Notes under the pieces: generated by a model | What the model was told of the DNA's origin: nothing | Databases searched by the model: none | What the model saw: only the letters and a program-made list of their open reading frames with translations | Origin: Planctomycetota bacterium | GTDB lineage: Bacteria > Planctomycetota > Planctomycetia > Pirellulales > Pirellulaceae | DNA: 64,000 nucleotides | Reading direction: 5' to 3' | Assembly: GCA_023430365.1 (NCBI GenBank) | Contig: JAEZAS010000107.1 | Span: 10,677 to 74,676, forward strand | Translations under genes and position numbers: made by a program | Shown: piece after piece, positions 63,962 through 64,000 of the stretch | Numbering within the stretch: position 1 is the first letter of the stretch | Layout of the letters: each line of letters begins with the position of its first letter

Positions 63962-64000
63962 CCGGTCAATTTAGCGTCGAGGGTGCAGAGGGGGGAGGGC

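Noticed and set aside
1..64000. CRISPR array or rRNA genes
   Set aside because: No regularly spaced direct repeats with unique spacers, no cas genes and no rRNA-like sequence were seen.

Overview
The window looks like a chromosome segment from a planctomycete, probably Pirellulales-like. The evidence is indirect. There are very large exported proteins of a kind common in that phylum, a remnant of a DUF1501 protein, several planctomycete-type small hypothetical genes, MiaE, and a G+C-rich housekeeping background. No rRNA, CRISPR array or origin is visible.

Layout. (1) 1-4.4 kb: a decayed DUF1501 fragment and a two-gene unit encoding a secreted serpin and a FecR-domain protein with a C-terminal chagasin-like (I42) domain, so two protease-inhibitor folds in one operon. 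(2) 5.1-17.5 kb: five overlapping minus-strand genes forming one cassette: UvrD-like helicase with a degenerate NERD domain, NERD-pseudokinase, active Ser/Thr kinase fused to a DptF-like ATPase, an unknown protein, and a 1674-residue PD-(D/E)XK-HerA protein of DptH type. It resembles the restriction half of a Dnd (phosphorothioation) system, but with kinases attached and no modification genes in the window. I do not recognise it as a named system. (3) 18.0-32.5 kb: nine minus-strand genes in what looks like one operon: HTH regulator, a split DrmD-like N-domain, PLD-SNF2 helicase, DUF4391, a type III-like Mod and Res, DUF2130, and a SIR2-HerA pair. (4) 32.6-44.0 kb: a mobile-element region with DUF932, a superinfection-immunity-like membrane protein, a tyrosine recombinase, a RadC/JAB protein, small element genes, a truncated MT-A70 methylase and a large serine recombinase whose reading frame ends inside a tRNA-Pro gene. 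Its non-coding gaps, above all 39.65-41.04 kb, are packed with short perfect hairpins. (5) 44.1-64 kb: typical chromosome, with tRNA-Pro(CGG), two giant exported proteins made of repeated modules, an FAD oxidoreductase, a CheB-like protein lacking its catalytic residues, a MORN/YwqK-repeat protein, small hypotheticals, TM2 and zinc-ribbon membrane proteins, and MiaE.

Interpretation. Regions 2 to 4 form a defence island beside a tRNA gene. By eye their base composition is less G+C-rich than the flanks, as expected for transferred DNA. The type III-like operon with SIR2-HerA combines DNA restriction with NAD+-depleting abortive defence. The 5.1-17.5 kb cassette is the best candidate for an undescribed system: two kinase-fold proteins, two helicase/translocase motors and at least two nuclease-like domains made from one tight operon. 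The hairpin-dense tract is the best candidate for an undescribed structured RNA or DNA element.
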